Both the position numbers and the translations under genes were made by a program. A model generated the notes under the pieces. That model saw only the letters and a program-made list of their open reading frames with translations. It was not told where the DNA came from and made no database searches. Positions 50,521-59,745 of a stretch of DNA of 64,000 nucleotides are shown piece by piece (position 1 is the first letter of the stretch; every line of letters begins with the position of its first letter). The stretch comes from Streptomyces sp. SLBN-118 (GTDB taxonomy: Bacteria > Actinomycetota > Actinomycetes > Streptomycetales > Streptomycetaceae), in contig NZ_VFNP01000002.1 in the NCBI RefSeq assembly GCF_006715635.1, forward strand, positions 1,364,001 through 1,428,000. Direction: 5' to 3'.

Positions 50521-52056
50521 ATGACCGCATTGAGCAGCAGCGGGCGGGGGCCCAGGAGGCTCGCCGCTCTTACCTGCGTGGCGCTGGCGGCCGGGGCGCT
50601 CGTCGCCTCCGGCGTGACCGGTGTCGAGCCGGGCACGGCCAGGGCCTCCAGCCACCGGGAGGCACCGCTGATCTCCGGACAGCCCCAGTACGACAACACG
50701 GACCTGTACGCGTTCGTCAGCCCCGACAAGCCGGACACCACCACGATCGTCGCCAACGTGCTGCCGTTCGAGGAGCCGGGCGGCGGCCCGAACTTCTACA
50801 AGTTCGCCGCGGACGCCCAGTACGACGTGCACATCGACAGTGACGGCGACGCCCAGGGCGACCTGATCTACCGGTGGACCTTCAAGGACCACGTCAAGAA
50901 CGGCAATACGTTCCTGTACAACACCGGTCCGGTCACCACGATCGACGACCCGGACCTCAACATCACACAGACGTACGACATCGACCTGCTGAGGCTGAAG
51001 AACCAGCATGTGATGCACTCCACGAAGATCGCCGACGATCTGCCCGTGGCTCCGTCGAACGTGGGCAAGGCGTCCATGCCGGACTACCAGGCCCTGCGCG
51101 ACCAGGCCGTGCAGCAACTCGCGGGCGGATCGACGGCGTTCGCCGGTCAGGCGGACGACCCCTTCTTCGCGGACCTGCGCGTCTTCGACCTGCTCTACGG
51201 CGGGAACCTCTCCGAGGTCGGCAACGACACGCTCAAGGGCTACAGCGTCAACTCGCTCGCCCTGCAGGTGCCGACCGCGTACATCCGGCAGTCGGAGAAG
51301 CAGCCGATCGTCGGCATCTGGTCCACCACCCAGCGCAAGACCGCGAACGGTCACTGGGCGCAGGTGTCCCGTCTCGGGATGCCGCTGGTCAACGAGGTCG
51401 TCATTCCCGTCAAGGACAAGGACAAGTTCAACGCCTCCCACCCGTGGAACGACGGAGACTTCCTGAAGTTCGTCACCGAGCCCGAGCTGCCGAAGCTCAT
51501 CGAGGGCATCTACAAGATCAAGGCCCCGGCCGAACCGCGCAACGACCTCGTCTCGGTGTTCCTGACGGGCGTCGACAAGCTCAACAAGCCGATGCACGTC
51601 AAGCCCGCGGAGGCCCTGCGGCTCAACACCTCCATCGCTCCGAGCGCCGAGCCCAAGAGGCTGGGCGTGCTGGACGGCGACAACGCCGGATTCCCCAACG
51701 GCCGGCGTCTGAGCGACGACGTCCTGGACATCGCGCTGCAGGTCGTCGAGGGCGAACTGGTCGGTTCGAAGAACGACTTGGGCGACGCGGTCAACGAGAA
51801 CGACCAGAAGTTCGGGGGCGCCTTCCCGTATCTGGCGCTGCCGACGGAGGGCTCGCGCGGCCCGCTCGCCAAGGAAGGCGCGGCCAAGGACGCCCAGGGC
51901 AACCTGCTCAGCGGGGGCGCCTCGTCCGCCTCGTCCAGCAGCGCATTCACCGACAACACGCTGATCGCCTCCGCGATCGCCGCGGGTGTGGGCGTGCTGC
52001 TGGTCGCGCTGGGTCTGAGCTGGTGGCGGATGCGGCGCCGCAACGTCTACCGCTGA
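50521..52056 (+). CDS. DUF4331 exported protein, membrane anchored
   Basis: This 511-residue protein has a signal peptide (about 10-42), a DUF4331 domain beginning SSHREAPLISGQPQYDNTDL and YAFVSPDKPD, and then FYKFAADAQYDVHIDSDGDA, NHTFLYNTGP-like and HPWNDGDFLKF segments. A Ser/Ala-rich linker, a membrane helix (about 479-500) and the basic tail RMRRRNVYR follow. It is therefore displayed on the outer face of the membrane. DUF4331 has no established function. It heads an operon with a TPR protein (34 bp gap) and a NicO-type transporter, and the set probably acts together. Confidence 0.88.
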   Translation: MTALSSSGRGPRRLAALTCVALAAGALVASGVTGVEPGTARASSHREAPLISGQPQYDNTDLYAFVSPDKPDTTTIVANVLPFEEPGGGPNFYKFAADAQYDVHIDSDGDAQGDLIYRWTFKDHVKNGNTFLYNTGPVTTIDDPDLNITQTYDIDLLRLKNQHVMHSTKIADDLPVAPSNVGKASMPDYQALRDQAVQQLAGGSTAFAGQADDPFFADLRVFDLLYGGNLSEVGNDTLKGYSVNSLALQVPTAYIRQSEKQPIVGIWSTTQRKTANGHWAQVSRLGMPLVNEVVIPVKDKDKFNASHPWNDGDFLKFVTEPELPKLIEGIYKIKAPAEPRNDLVSVFLTGVDKLNKPMHVKPAEALRLNTSIAPSAEPKRLGVLDGDNAGFPNGRRLSDDVLDIALQVVEGELVGSKNDLGDAVNENDQKFGGAFPYLALPTEGSRGPLAKEGAAKDAQGNLLSGGASSASSSSAFTDNTLIASAIAAGVGVLLVALGLSWWRMRRRNVYR

Positions 52057-52090
52057 CCGGCCCGACACGACGAGAGGAAAGGGCAGAACG

Positions 52091-53497
52091 ATGTCCCTGC
52101 GAAGGGCGCCAGGAACGACCGCGGCCGACGGCCGCGACCCCGGGGGCCGGGAGACCGGCCCCCGGCCGGGGGCGGGACGTGTGGTCGGGATGCTGCTGCC
52201 GGCCGGGGTGCTGGCCGCCGCCCTGACCGTGGGCATCGTCGTGTCCGGCGGCGCGGGCGACGAGCCCCCCGCGGCCCGGACAGCCGCGCCCGTGGCGGAT
52301 GCGCCGTTCGACCGGATCGGCACCGGTGACCTCGCCCGCGGGGTCACCGGCCTCCAGGCACATCTGCGGGCGCAGCCCAAGGACGCGCGGGGGTGGGCGG
52401 CTCTGGGTGCCGCCTATGTCGAGCAGGCCAGGACCAGCGGTGACCCGACCCGGTATCCGCAGGCCGACAAGGCGCTTGCCCGTTCCCTGGCGCTCCAGCC
52501 GCAGGACAACGACACGGCACTCGCCGGTCGTGCCGCGCTCGCGGCGGCGCGGCACGACTTCCGCGGGGCGCTGCGCGCCTCGGAGGCGGCGCTGAAGGTC
52601 AACCCCTTCAGTGAACGTGCGCTGGCCTCCCGGATCGACGCGCTCGTCGAACTGGGCAGCTATCCCAAGGCGCTGGCGGCGGCCGAGCAGGCGGACGGCC
52701 GCCGCCCCGGCATCCCCGTCTTCACGCGCTACGCGTACGTACTGGAGCTGCGCGGCGACATCGCGGGCGCCCGGCGGGTGCTCGGCGGCGCGCTGAAGTC
52801 GGCCTCGTCCCCGGGCGACACGGCCTATGTCGCGACCGCCCTGGGCCAGCTGGAGTGGGGCCAGGGGGCGTACGCCCCGGCGCAGCGGTACTTCACCACG
52901 GCGCTCGACGCGGACCCGGCCTATCTGCCCGCACTTGAGGGGCAGGCCCGCACCCGGGCCGCGCGCGGCGACACCAAGGGCGCGATGTCCGGGCTCGAAG
53001 CGGTGGTGGACCGGCTGCCGCTGCCGGGGCAGCTGGTGGCGCTGGGTGAGCTGTACGAGGCGGCGGGCCGGGCTGCCGACGCCCGGGCCCAGTACGAACT
53101 CATCGGCACCTGGACCGAGCTGGCTCGCGCCAACGGCGTCGACACCGACCTGGACACCGCCCTGGCGCTCGTCGACCACGGCGACAGGGCCGAGGCGCTC
53201 AGGGCCGCTCGCGCCGAGTGGGGCAAGCGCCGGACCGTGCACACGGCAGACGCGCTGGCCTGGGCCCTGCACGTCAACGGCCGTTCCGCAGAAGCCCTCC
53301 CGTATCTGGCCACTTCGGCGCCGGCAGGCTGCCGCAATGCCATGTTCCTGTACCACCGCGGCATGATCGAACGCTCCGCCGGCCGGACGGCCGCAGCCCG
53401 TGCGTCGCTCGCCACCGCGCTGAAGATCAACCCCGGCTTCTCCCCCACCGGTTCACGTGCGGCCCGGGCCGCGCTGAAGGCTCTGGAGGCGTCATGA
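52091..53497 (+). CDS. Tetratricopeptide repeat protein, membrane anchored
   Basis: This 468-residue protein has an N-terminal membrane helix (about 32-57, [22 protein letters not shown]) and then an extracytoplasmic array of TPR-like helices: [58 protein letters not shown], and a final repeat ending [14 protein letters not shown] arrays mediate protein contacts, so it may scaffold the DUF4331 and transporter proteins. AAGGG precedes the ATG. It overlaps the transporter gene by 4 bp (ATGA). Confidence 0.85.
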   Translation: MSLRRAPGTTAADGRDPGGRETGPRPGAGRVVGMLLPAGVLAAALTVGIVVSGGAGDEPPAARTAAPVADAPFDRIGTGDLARGVTGLQAHLRAQPKDARGWAALGAAYVEQARTSGDPTRYPQADKALARSLALQPQDNDTALAGRAALAAARHDFRGALRASEAALKVNPFSERALASRIDALVELGSYPKALAAAEQADGRRPGIPVFTRYAYVLELRGDIAGARRVLGGALKSASSPGDTAYVATALGQLEWGQGAYAPAQRYFTTALDADPAYLPALEGQARTRAARGDTKGAMSGLEAVVDRLPLPGQLVALGELYEAAGRAADARAQYELIGTWTELARANGVDTDLDTALALVDHGDRAEALRAARAEWGKRRTVHTADALAWALHVNGRSAEALPYLATSAPAGCRNAMFLYHRGMIERSAGRTAAARASLATALKINPGFSPTGSRAARAALKALEAS

Positions 53498-55047
53498 AGA
53501 GGCGTACGACCGCCGTCGGCGCGGCGGTCCTCGTCGCCGGTGCCGCGCTCGCGGTGCTGCCCGCCGGGACGGCAGCGGCGCATCCCCTCGGGAACTTCAC
53601 AGTCAACCGCTACGACGGACTCCTTCTCGCGCCCGGACGGCTCGGCGTCGACCACGTGGAGGATCTGGCGGAGATACCGGCGGCCCAGGCCCGTACGAAG
53701 ATCGACGGCGACGGCGACCGGGAGATGTCCCCCGCGGAGCTGTCCGCGTGGGCGGCGGCGCGCTGCCGGGACGCGGCGCGGGACAGCCGTGTCACGGTCG
53801 AAGGGAGCACCGTGGCGCTCACGCCCGGTGCGAGCCGAGCCGAGGTGCGCCCCGGGCAGGCCGGACTGCCGACGCTCCGCGTCGAGTGCAGGCTCACGGC
53901 CGAACTGCCCGGGGGGCGGCAGGCGATCGGCTTCCGGGCCGCGGGCGGGGCCAAAGGACCGGGCTGGCGGGAGATCACGGCCCGCGGCGACCGGATGACG
54001 CTCACCTCGTCCGACGTACCGAAGACATCGGAATCACGGCGGCTGACGAAGTACCCCGACGGGCAGCTCTCCTCGGCCCCGGACCGGACGGCCGCGTCGG
54101 TCTCGGTCACCCCTGGCGGTGCACCCGCGTCGGCGGACGGGCGGGAGGCGGCGGCCCCCGCGTCCGTACTGCCGCGCGGCGCCGACCGCTGGACGCGGGC
54201 GCTGACGGACCTGGTGGCCCAGCGCGACCTGACCGCGGGATTCGCCGCGCTGGCACTGGCGACCGCGCTCCTGCTCGGCGCGATGCACGCGCTCGCGCCG
54301 GGCCACGGCAAGACGGTCATGGCGGCCGCCGCGGCGGCGGGCGGCCGCAACTCCCTGCGCGACGTGCTGTCCCTCGGCGCGTCGGTGACGATCACGCACA
54401 CGCTCGGGGTGTTCGCACTCGGCGGCCTGATCGCGCTGGGCTCGGCGGCGGCACCGTCGGTGGTCGCCTGGCTGGGCGTCGCCAGCGGGGCACTGGTGGC
54501 GGTGGCGGGTGCGGTGCTCGTACGCAGGGCGTGGAGGACGCGGGGGGCCGCGCACGGGCATACGCATGGGCACGGTCATGACCACGGGCACGGACACGGC
54601 CATGACCACGGCCACGCGCATGACCACGGGCACACCCACACCCACACGCATGACCACGGCCTCGCGCATGACCACGGGCACACCCACTCCCACGAGCACC
54701 GCTCGCTCGGCCTGCGTTCCACCATCCTGCTCGGCTTCGCCGGCGGGCTCGTCCCCAGTCCCTCCGCCGTCGTCGTCCTCGTGGGCGCCGCCGCCCTCGG
54801 GCGGGCCTGGTTCGGGCTGTTGCTCGTCCTCGCGTACGGCGCCGGGCTCGCCCTCACCCTCGCCGCAGCCGGCTTCGCGGCGGTGCGGCTCGGCGAGCGG
54901 GCCACCCGTCTGCTCGCCGATCGCAGCCGCCACAAGGGGCGGCTGTTCTCCGCCGCCCAGCGTGCGCTTCCCCTGGGCACGGCCTGCATCGTGCTCGTCA
55001 TCGGATGCGGATTGGCGCTCAGGGGGGCGGCAACAGCCCTTGCGTGA
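53494..55047 (+). CDS. NicO-type nickel/cobalt transporter with EF-hand and His-rich loop
   Basis: This 517-residue protein has a signal peptide (about 1-29), then the [16 protein letters not shown] segment common to transporters with an exported N-terminal domain. An EF-hand-like calcium loop lies at 71-82 ([12 protein letters not shown], with D71, D73, D75, E82). About 230 residues in all are outside the membrane. The C-terminal half has 6-7 helices with the motif [15 protein letters not shown] and a loop of some 50 residues (about 353-403) made of HG/HD/HT dipeptides that should bind Ni, Co or Zn. The final helices include [16 protein letters not shown]. The ATG overlaps the TPR stop by 4 bp. 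Confidence 0.87.
   Translation: MKRRTTAVGAAVLVAGAALAVLPAGTAAAHPLGNFTVNRYDGLLLAPGRLGVDHVEDLAEIPAAQARTKIDGDGDREMSPAELSAWAAARCRDAARDSRVTVEGSTVALTPGASRAEVRPGQAGLPTLRVECRLTAELPGGRQAIGFRAAGGAKGPGWREITARGDRMTLTSSDVPKTSESRRLTKYPDGQLSSAPDRTAASVSVTPGGAPASADGREAAAPASVLPRGADRWTRALTDLVAQRDLTAGFAALALATALLLGAMHALAPGHGKTVMAAAAAAGGRNSLRDVLSLGASVTITHTLGVFALGGLIALGSAAAPSVVAWLGVASGALVAVAGAVLVRRAWRTRGAAHGHTHGHGHDHGHGHGHDHGHAHDHGHTHTHTHDHGLAHDHGHTHSHEHRSLGLRSTILLGFAGGLVPSPSAVVVLVGAAALGRAWFGLLLVLAYGAGLALTLAAAGFAAVRLGERATRLLADRSRHKGRLFSAAQRALPLGTACIVLVIGCGLALRGAATALA
54552..54702 (+). repeat. Coding minisatellite for the His-rich loop
   Basis: Imperfect repeats of CATGACCACGGGCAC and related units encode the alternating His/Gly/Asp loop of the transporter. 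It is a likely site of length variation between strains. Confidence 0.7.
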
Positions 55048-55089
55048 GGTAATTTGGGGTAGTTCCTCTGCTACCGATGGGGGCTCGCT

Positions 55090-56745
55090 GTGAGCGAAGT
55101 GCCGGGCGATTCGCGGCTGGTGGCGGGACGTTACCGACTGCTGAGCCCCCTGGGTGAGGGCGGGATGGGCGTGGTGTGGCGCGCCCGCGACGAAGTACTG
55201 AACCGCGAGGTGGCCGTCAAGGAGGTCCGCGCCCCGGCCGGTCTCGGCGCAGCGGACGAGCGGCGGCTGTACGCGCGTCTCGAGCGTGAGGCCTGGGCCG
55301 CGGGCCGGATCTCCCACCGCAATGTGGTGACCGTCTACGACGTGGCGACCGAGGACGGCCGCCCCTGGATCGTGATGGAACTCGTGCGCGGGCTCGCCCT
55401 GTCCGACGTACTCGACGCGGAGGGCCCGCTCGCACCGCAGCGCGCCGCGCACATCGGCGCCGAGATCCTCGCCGCCCTGCGCGCCGCGCACGAGGCGGGT
55501 GTACTGCACCGGGACGTGAAACCCGGGAACGTGCTGATCGGCAACGACGGCCGGGTGGTGCTCTCCGACTTCGGCATCGCGACGGTGGAGGGAACCTCCA
55601 ATCTGACGATGACGGGCGAGCTGATCGGCTCTCCCGAATTCCTCGCGCCCGAGCGGGCGCTGGGACGCACGCCGGGGCCCGAGTCCGACCTGTGGTCGCT
55701 CGGCGTGCTGCTGTACGCGGCGGTCGAAGGCAACTCCCCGTTCCGCCAGAACACCCCGCTGAACACCCTGCGCGCCGTCGTCGACGAGGAACTGCCGCCG
55801 CCGCGCAGGGCGGGGGCCCTCGCGCCGGTCATCGCGGGGCTGTTGCGCAAGGATCCGGCGCAGCGGCTGCCGGCCGCGGAGGCGGAGCGTCTGCTGCGGG
55901 TGGTGGGCGCGGGCGGCACGGCGGTTACGACTCCGGTGCCGCCGGGACCGTACAGCCCCACCGTCGCATCGACGACCCCGACACCTGTCGGGCATACGCT
56001 TCCCCGGCCGCCCGCGCCCCTGCCCACTCCGGCCACCACGGCCACCACCGGTGTGCCGCCCGATCGGGCCCGGCGGGCGACGGTGGTGCTGGTCGCCGGG
56101 GTTGCGGCGCTGCTCCTTGCCGTCGGCGGTCTGGCCTGGGCGCTGGTCAACCGCGACAAGGGGAACGAGGGCGACGGGGACGGCAACGGCGGCTCGGGCT
56201 TGGCGACGGGAAGTTCGAGCGCGAGCCCCGGCGCAACGGCCTCCTCCCCCGCAGGAGGCGGGACGGACGGCGGCACCACCGGCAACAGCGGAAACCATGG
56301 CAACAACGGTGGCGGAAACGGCGGTACGTACACTCCGCCGCAGACAGTCAGGGTCTACGCGGAGACGGTGCACGGCAGTTACTCGGGCACCTGTCCGCCG
56401 CCCGAGGCACAGGCTCCGGCCTTCCGGGCGACGATCACGGTGGGTCGCACCCCCGCCTCCGTCGACTACCGCTGGGCGACGAAGAGCGGAGAGAGCTCCG
56501 ACTCGAATTGGAAGACGCTGGACTTTGAAGCCGGGGGCCCGAAGCAGCAGCAGGTCAACCACGTCGAGCTGACGTACAAGCAGGGCGGGACGTACCACGA
56601 CCGGATCCGGGTGGAAATCCGGAGTCCGGTCGAGGCACGCTCCAACTGGATCGGCTTCTCGGTCACCTGCGAGCAGGAGTCCCCGACGGAAGGGAGTTCC
56701 TACACGCCGAACGCCACGAACGCCGTTCTCAGGCGTGTGAGCTGA
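55090..56745 (+). CDS. Membrane Ser/Thr protein kinase with extracellular domain
   Basis: This 551-residue PASTA-less Hanks-type kinase has the glycine loop LGEGGMGVVWRA, the catalytic lysine in REVAVKEV, the catalytic loop HRDVKPGNVL, DFGIATVEG and the APE region (LAPERALG). A Pro/Thr linker leads to a membrane helix (about 329-353), a Gly/Asn/Ser linker, and an extracellular beta-rich domain (about 418-535) with paired cysteines (SYSGTCPPPEA and SVTCEQES). That domain is the probable sensor. The start is a GTG. Its last 17 bp overlap the convergent SGNH hydrolase gene. Confidence 0.93.
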   Translation: MSEVPGDSRLVAGRYRLLSPLGEGGMGVVWRARDEVLNREVAVKEVRAPAGLGAADERRLYARLEREAWAAGRISHRNVVTVYDVATEDGRPWIVMELVRGLALSDVLDAEGPLAPQRAAHIGAEILAALRAAHEAGVLHRDVKPGNVLIGNDGRVVLSDFGIATVEGTSNLTMTGELIGSPEFLAPERALGRTPGPESDLWSLGVLLYAAVEGNSPFRQNTPLNTLRAVVDEELPPPRRAGALAPVIAGLLRKDPAQRLPAAEAERLLRVVGAGGTAVTTPVPPGPYSPTVASTTPTPVGHTLPRPPAPLPTPATTATTGVPPDRARRATVVLVAGVAALLLAVGGLAWALVNRDKGNEGDGDGNGGSGLATGSSSASPGATASSPAGGGTDGGTTGNSGNHGNNGGGNGGTYTPPQTVRVYAETVHGSYSGTCPPPEAQAPAFRATITVGRTPASVDYRWATKSGESSDSNWKTLDFEAGGPKQQQVNHVELTYKQGGTYHDRIRVEIRSPVEARSNWIGFSVTCEQESPTEGSSYTPNATNAVLRRVS

Positions 56746-57538
56746 AGACGGGCAGGTAGCCGCCGGACTGTCCGGAGGCGGTGGGGTGGTACGACTCGCC
56801 GATGTTGAGCCAGTTCAGGCTGTGCAGCCATGCCGACCCGGAGCAGATCTCGTGTCCGGTGAAGGCGGGGGTGACATCCGCGAAGAAGAACCCGTGGTTC
56901 GCCGCTCGCTTCGCGGTGGCGGCGTTGAGGTAGTCCGCGGCGCCATTGATCGCGGACCGTTCGTTCTCGCTCAGTCCGGCGATGCAGCTGCCGCCGAGCT
57001 TGTAGAAGCGGGGGTAGCCGAGAACGACGACGTGGGCGGCGGGTGCCTTGGATCTGATGGCCGAGTACACGGAGTCGAGCTTGCCGGGCAGGGTTGTGTC
57101 GACGTAGGCCTTGGCCTGATTGATCCGGTTGATGCAGCTGGACTCGGACTGCAGGACGCAGGTGGTCATGACGTCGGAGAAGCCCGCGTCATTGCCGCCG
57201 ATGGTGATCGAGACGAGGTCGGTCGCCGAGCTGAGGGGGCTGAGCTGACCGGCCGTGACATCACCCGTACGAGCGCCCGAGCAAGCGGTGAACGCGAACG
57301 ACGAGGGTGAATGCGCGGCCGCCCAGAGCTTGGGGTATGCCTTGGTGCTGCGCTTGCAGGCGCCGCTCGCACTGTCGTAGCTGCCGGCGCCGACACCTGA
57401 TGAGTAGGAGTCGCCCAGGGCCACATAGTCAAGGGCGAGGGCGCTGTCCGAGGCCTGTGCCTGGCCGGCTCCGGTGAGAGCGAGGACGGCGCCGAGGAGG
57501 AGTGAGGATGAGAATGCCGCGATTCGGGACAGTTTCAT
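56729..57538 (-). CDS. Secreted SGNH/GDSL hydrolase
   Basis: This 269-residue secreted esterase/lipase has a signal peptide (about 1-31), the block I nucleophile in ALGDSYSSGVGAGSYD, block III in ITIGGNDAGFSDV, and the block V acid-histidine pair near the end (NIGESYHPTASGQ). Six cysteines are spaced as in Streptomyces GDSL lipases, with disulfides. It would hydrolyse esters or phospholipids outside the cell. GGGAGG precedes the ATG. It converges on the kinase gene with a 17-bp coding overlap and no terminator between. Confidence 0.94.
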   Translation of the reverse strand: MKLSRIAAFSSSLLLGAVLALTGAGQAQASDSALALDYVALGDSYSSGVGAGSYDSASGACKRSTKAYPKLWAAAHSPSSFAFTACSGARTGDVTAGQLSPLSSATDLVSITIGGNDAGFSDVMTTCVLQSESSCINRINQAKAYVDTTLPGKLDSVYSAIRSKAPAAHVVVLGYPRFYKLGGSCIAGLSENERSAINGAADYLNAATAKRAANHGFFFADVTPAFTGHEICSGSAWLHSLNWLNIGESYHPTASGQSGGYLPVFSSHA

Positions 57539-57624
57539 GGAACCTCCCTTTAGCAGGATCTCTGCCTCAACTTTCGTAGCAGCGGGCATACTTCACCGGA
57601 AGTGTCCATGCCAAGAATGTTGCG

Positions 57625-57634
57625 TAAGCGCTTG
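57625..57634. promoter_or_regulatory. TAAGCGCTTG core upstream of SGNH hydrolase
   Basis: This 10-mer, followed by TTGAC, resembles the core of the repeated site at 33476 and 34690. It is 87 nt upstream of the hydrolase start. It is shorter than those sites and could be chance. Confidence 0.25.
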
Positions 57635-57709
57635 TTGACGGCTTCTTGCGCGCTGCGCAGCATGGGAATCGGCAATCGATGCATCCGGCGCCCTGGGGCA
57701 AAGGCGGCC

Positions 57710-57853
57710 ATGCAGACAATCAGAGACGGGCCGTCAGCAGTCCGGACGGATGCACTGGCGCGACTCGCGGGCGCGGCCTGCGCGATCTCGGGAGTCGGCG
57801 TCGCACTGGTGCTCGTCGGCGACGGCTACTCAAGTCGCCGGGCCTCGGGCTGA
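57710..57853 (+). CDS. Possible small membrane protein
   Basis: A 47-residue frame starts at an ATG preceded by AAAGGCGG and encodes a polar N-terminus (MQTIRDGPSAVRTDALARL) and one hydrophobic helix (AACAISGVGVALVLVGDG). It lies in the 423-bp gap between the SGNH hydrolase and AAA+ ATPase genes, which is otherwise empty apart from promoters. Codon position GC bias was not tested. It may not be a real gene. Confidence 0.3.
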   Translation: MQTIRDGPSAVRTDALARLAGAACAISGVGVALVLVGDGYSSRRASG

Positions 57854-57961
57854 TCCGCGGGACCTCGGCTGATGCCGGAGTGGGCGGCCGGGCGGCGGGC
57901 CCGGCCGCGCCACCGGTCAAAACACCGTGCGCGCGGCGGTCCCGTGCCGGATCATGGGCGC

Positions 57962-59056
57962 ATGTCTGCCAAGCCTCAGGACGCACTGCCGATCCGGCTC
58001 ACCGTCGACGACAGCGATTCACCGTCGGACGTCGTCGACGCGCTGTTCCTCGGCCGCTTCGCGACGGGCGAGCAGCCGTACTCCCACAGCTCCACCATCG
58101 ACCGCGTCAGGCCCGGCGCCACCCTGCTGCCTCCGGCCGCCTCCGTACTGCGCTCCGCGAGGGACGACGACCGCAGCGCCACCCTCGCCGAGGGCGAGGG
58201 CTGGACGCTGCTCATCTCCCGCTGGAACCGCGGTGCGGACGTCACCGTCACAGCGGTCACCTCCGAACTCGCCGAGAAGGTCCTGGGGCAGGCCACGGAC
58301 GGTGCGGCCGACGAACCGGAGCCGCAGCCCGAGAACGTGACCATGGGATTCTGGTACGTGTCGCCGCGCCGCGGCCCGCACCGCACCACCCGCCAGATCG
58401 CCGCCGGGACCTGGGACGAGGTCCGGCCCAACTACACGGCACCGGTGGCCGATGCGATGGACCGGCTGATGAAGATCACGCCGGACGACATCGCCGGACG
58501 GCTGCTCCTGCTGCACGGCCCGCCCGGTACGGGCAAGACCTCCGCGCTGCGCACGCTGGCCCGCTCCTGGCGGGACTGGTGCCAGGTCGACTGCGTACTC
58601 GACCCCGAGCGGCTTTTCAACGACGTCGGCTACCTGATGGACATCGCGATCGGCGAGGACGAAGGCACCTCGAAGGGCCGCTGGCGGCTGCTGCTCCTCG
58701 AGGACTGCGACGAACTCATCCGCGGCGAGGCGAAGCACACCGCGGGCCAAGCACTGTCCCGGCTGCTCAATCTCACGGACGGTCTGCTGGGCCAGGGCCG
58801 CAATGTCCTGGTGGGCGTGACGACCAACGAGGACCTGGAACGGCTGCACCCGGCGGTGGTCCGCCCGGGGCGCTGTCTGGCCCGGATCGAGGTGGGGGCG
58901 CTGACCCGCAAGGAGTCGGTGACCTGGCTGGGCACGGAGGAGGGAGTCGGCCGCGAGGGCGCGACCCTGGCCGAGCTGTACGCCCTGCGCCGCGGCACCA
59001 GCCCGGCGTCGGTCCCACCCCAGCACGACGGCGCGGACGCGGGGCTGTACTTGTGA
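57962..59056 (+). CDS. AAA+ ATPase with DUF5925 N-terminal domain
   Basis: This 364-residue protein has an N-terminal DUF5925 region (about 1-150; LTVDDSDSPSDVVDALFLGR) and a C-terminal AAA+ module with Walker A LHGPPGTGKTSALRTLA (about 184-200), Walker B LLLLEDCDELIRG, a sensor-1-like VLVGVTTNEDLERLHPAVVR, and an arginine-finger region VRPGRCLARIE. The AAA+ part is close to the FtsH/CDC48 style. It has no signal peptide or membrane helix. The partner or substrate is unknown; the family is largely actinobacterial. The ATG at 57962 follows GATCATGGGCGC. Confidence 0.88.
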   Translation: MSAKPQDALPIRLTVDDSDSPSDVVDALFLGRFATGEQPYSHSSTIDRVRPGATLLPPAASVLRSARDDDRSATLAEGEGWTLLISRWNRGADVTVTAVTSELAEKVLGQATDGAADEPEPQPENVTMGFWYVSPRRGPHRTTRQIAAGTWDEVRPNYTAPVADAMDRLMKITPDDIAGRLLLLHGPPGTGKTSALRTLARSWRDWCQVDCVLDPERLFNDVGYLMDIAIGEDEGTSKGRWRLLLLEDCDELIRGEAKHTAGQALSRLLNLTDGLLGQGRNVLVGVTTNEDLERLHPAVVRPGRCLARIEVGALTRKESVTWLGTEEGVGREGATLAELYALRRGTSPASVPPQHDGADAGLYL

Positions 59057-59076
59057 AGCGGACGGGCTCGGGCTGA

Positions 59077-59093
59077 GCCCGTCCGGCGATCGA
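59077..59093. repeat. Inverted copy of the CGCCGGACGGGC element
   Basis: GCCCGTCCGGCGATCGA, in the 116-bp gap between convergent genes, is the reverse complement type of the repeats at 16923-16962. Confidence 0.45.
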
Positions 59094-59172
59094 GTCCGGT
59101 GGGGGCCCGGACGAATTCTGGGGGAGTTCGAGGCGGGCGCGGGGGTTCGGGGGCAGAGTTCCCGGCACCGTT

Positions 59173-59547
59173 TCAGCCGCCGTACGCCGCCCGCAGGGCA
59201 TCCCGCACCGCGGACAGCGCCGCGTCTTGCGTGAGCCCCAACCGGCGGGCCCGGCCCGCGAATGCCTGCGCCGCGCCCGCAAGCTCACGCTGCGCCGCGT
59301 CCCCCGCCGCCGCGACGAACGTCCCGTTGCGCCCGCGCGTCTCGATGACCCCGTCCGCCTCCAGCGCCCGGTACGCCTTGGCGACGGTGTTCGCGGCAAG
59401 CCCGAGGTCCTCGGCCAGTCCGCGTACGGTCGGCAGCCGGTAGCCGACCGGCAGCGCGCCCGAGCGTGCCTGTTCGGAGATCTGGGCGCGCAGTTGTTCG
59501 TACGGGGCAACGGCCGCACCGGAATCGATGGCGATGTTCAAGGTCAC
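59173..59547 (-). CDS. GntR family regulator (YtrA type)
   Basis: This 124-residue short GntR protein has a winged helix (GYRLPTVRGLAEDLGLAANT, then ADGVIETRGRNGTFV) and only a short helical tail (about 85-124), which is the YtrA subfamily layout. YtrA proteins usually control adjacent ABC transporter genes, but none is present here. The GTG at 59547 is chosen. It is convergent with the AAA+ ATPase gene. Confidence 0.88.
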   Translation of the reverse strand: MTLNIAIDSGAAVAPYEQLRAQISEQARSGALPVGYRLPTVRGLAEDLGLAANTVAKAYRALEADGVIETRGRNGTFVAAAGDAAQRELAGAAQAFAGRARRLGLTQDAALSAVRDALRAAYGG

Positions 59548-59745
59548 CCGCCGATTCTGCCCCACCGGCGGAAATGGGGAGGCGGCACGAGCAGGCCGCC
59601 ACGTACCGTGCGTGCCATGACTCTGATCGTCCTCAATTCCGCCGCGTCAGATCGAGGCGTTCACCAGCCGTGACGCCGACAATGGGGTCCAAGGCGGCGA
59701 TCAAACACGTGGCTCGTTACGAGATCTGTGCGAGGGAGGTACGGC

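Noticed and set aside
50383..52380. An open frame of 665 codons on the minus strand
   Set aside because: It is antisense to DUF4331, with a Val/Arg/Asp-rich composition and no recognisable domain.
54552..54702. Short tandem repeats resembling a CRISPR array
   Set aside because: They are in frame inside a coding gene, without regular spacers, and encode a histidine-rich loop.
54034..56598. An open frame of 854 codons on the minus strand
   Set aside because: It lies across the transporter and kinase genes, which have clear domain matches on the other strand. Its translation is Arg/Gly/His-rich without motifs, as expected from high-GC antisense.
57625..57634. A third member of the MaoC/TetR operator family
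   Set aside because: It shares only a 10-bp core and stands before an unrelated secreted hydrolase, so it is kept as a weak feature and not claimed as part of that regulon.
59618..59674. An 18-codon frame starting MTLIVLNSAASDRG
   Set aside because: It is very short, lacks a ribosome site, and shows no family resemblance; it is probably part of the leader region upstream of the DUF402 gene.
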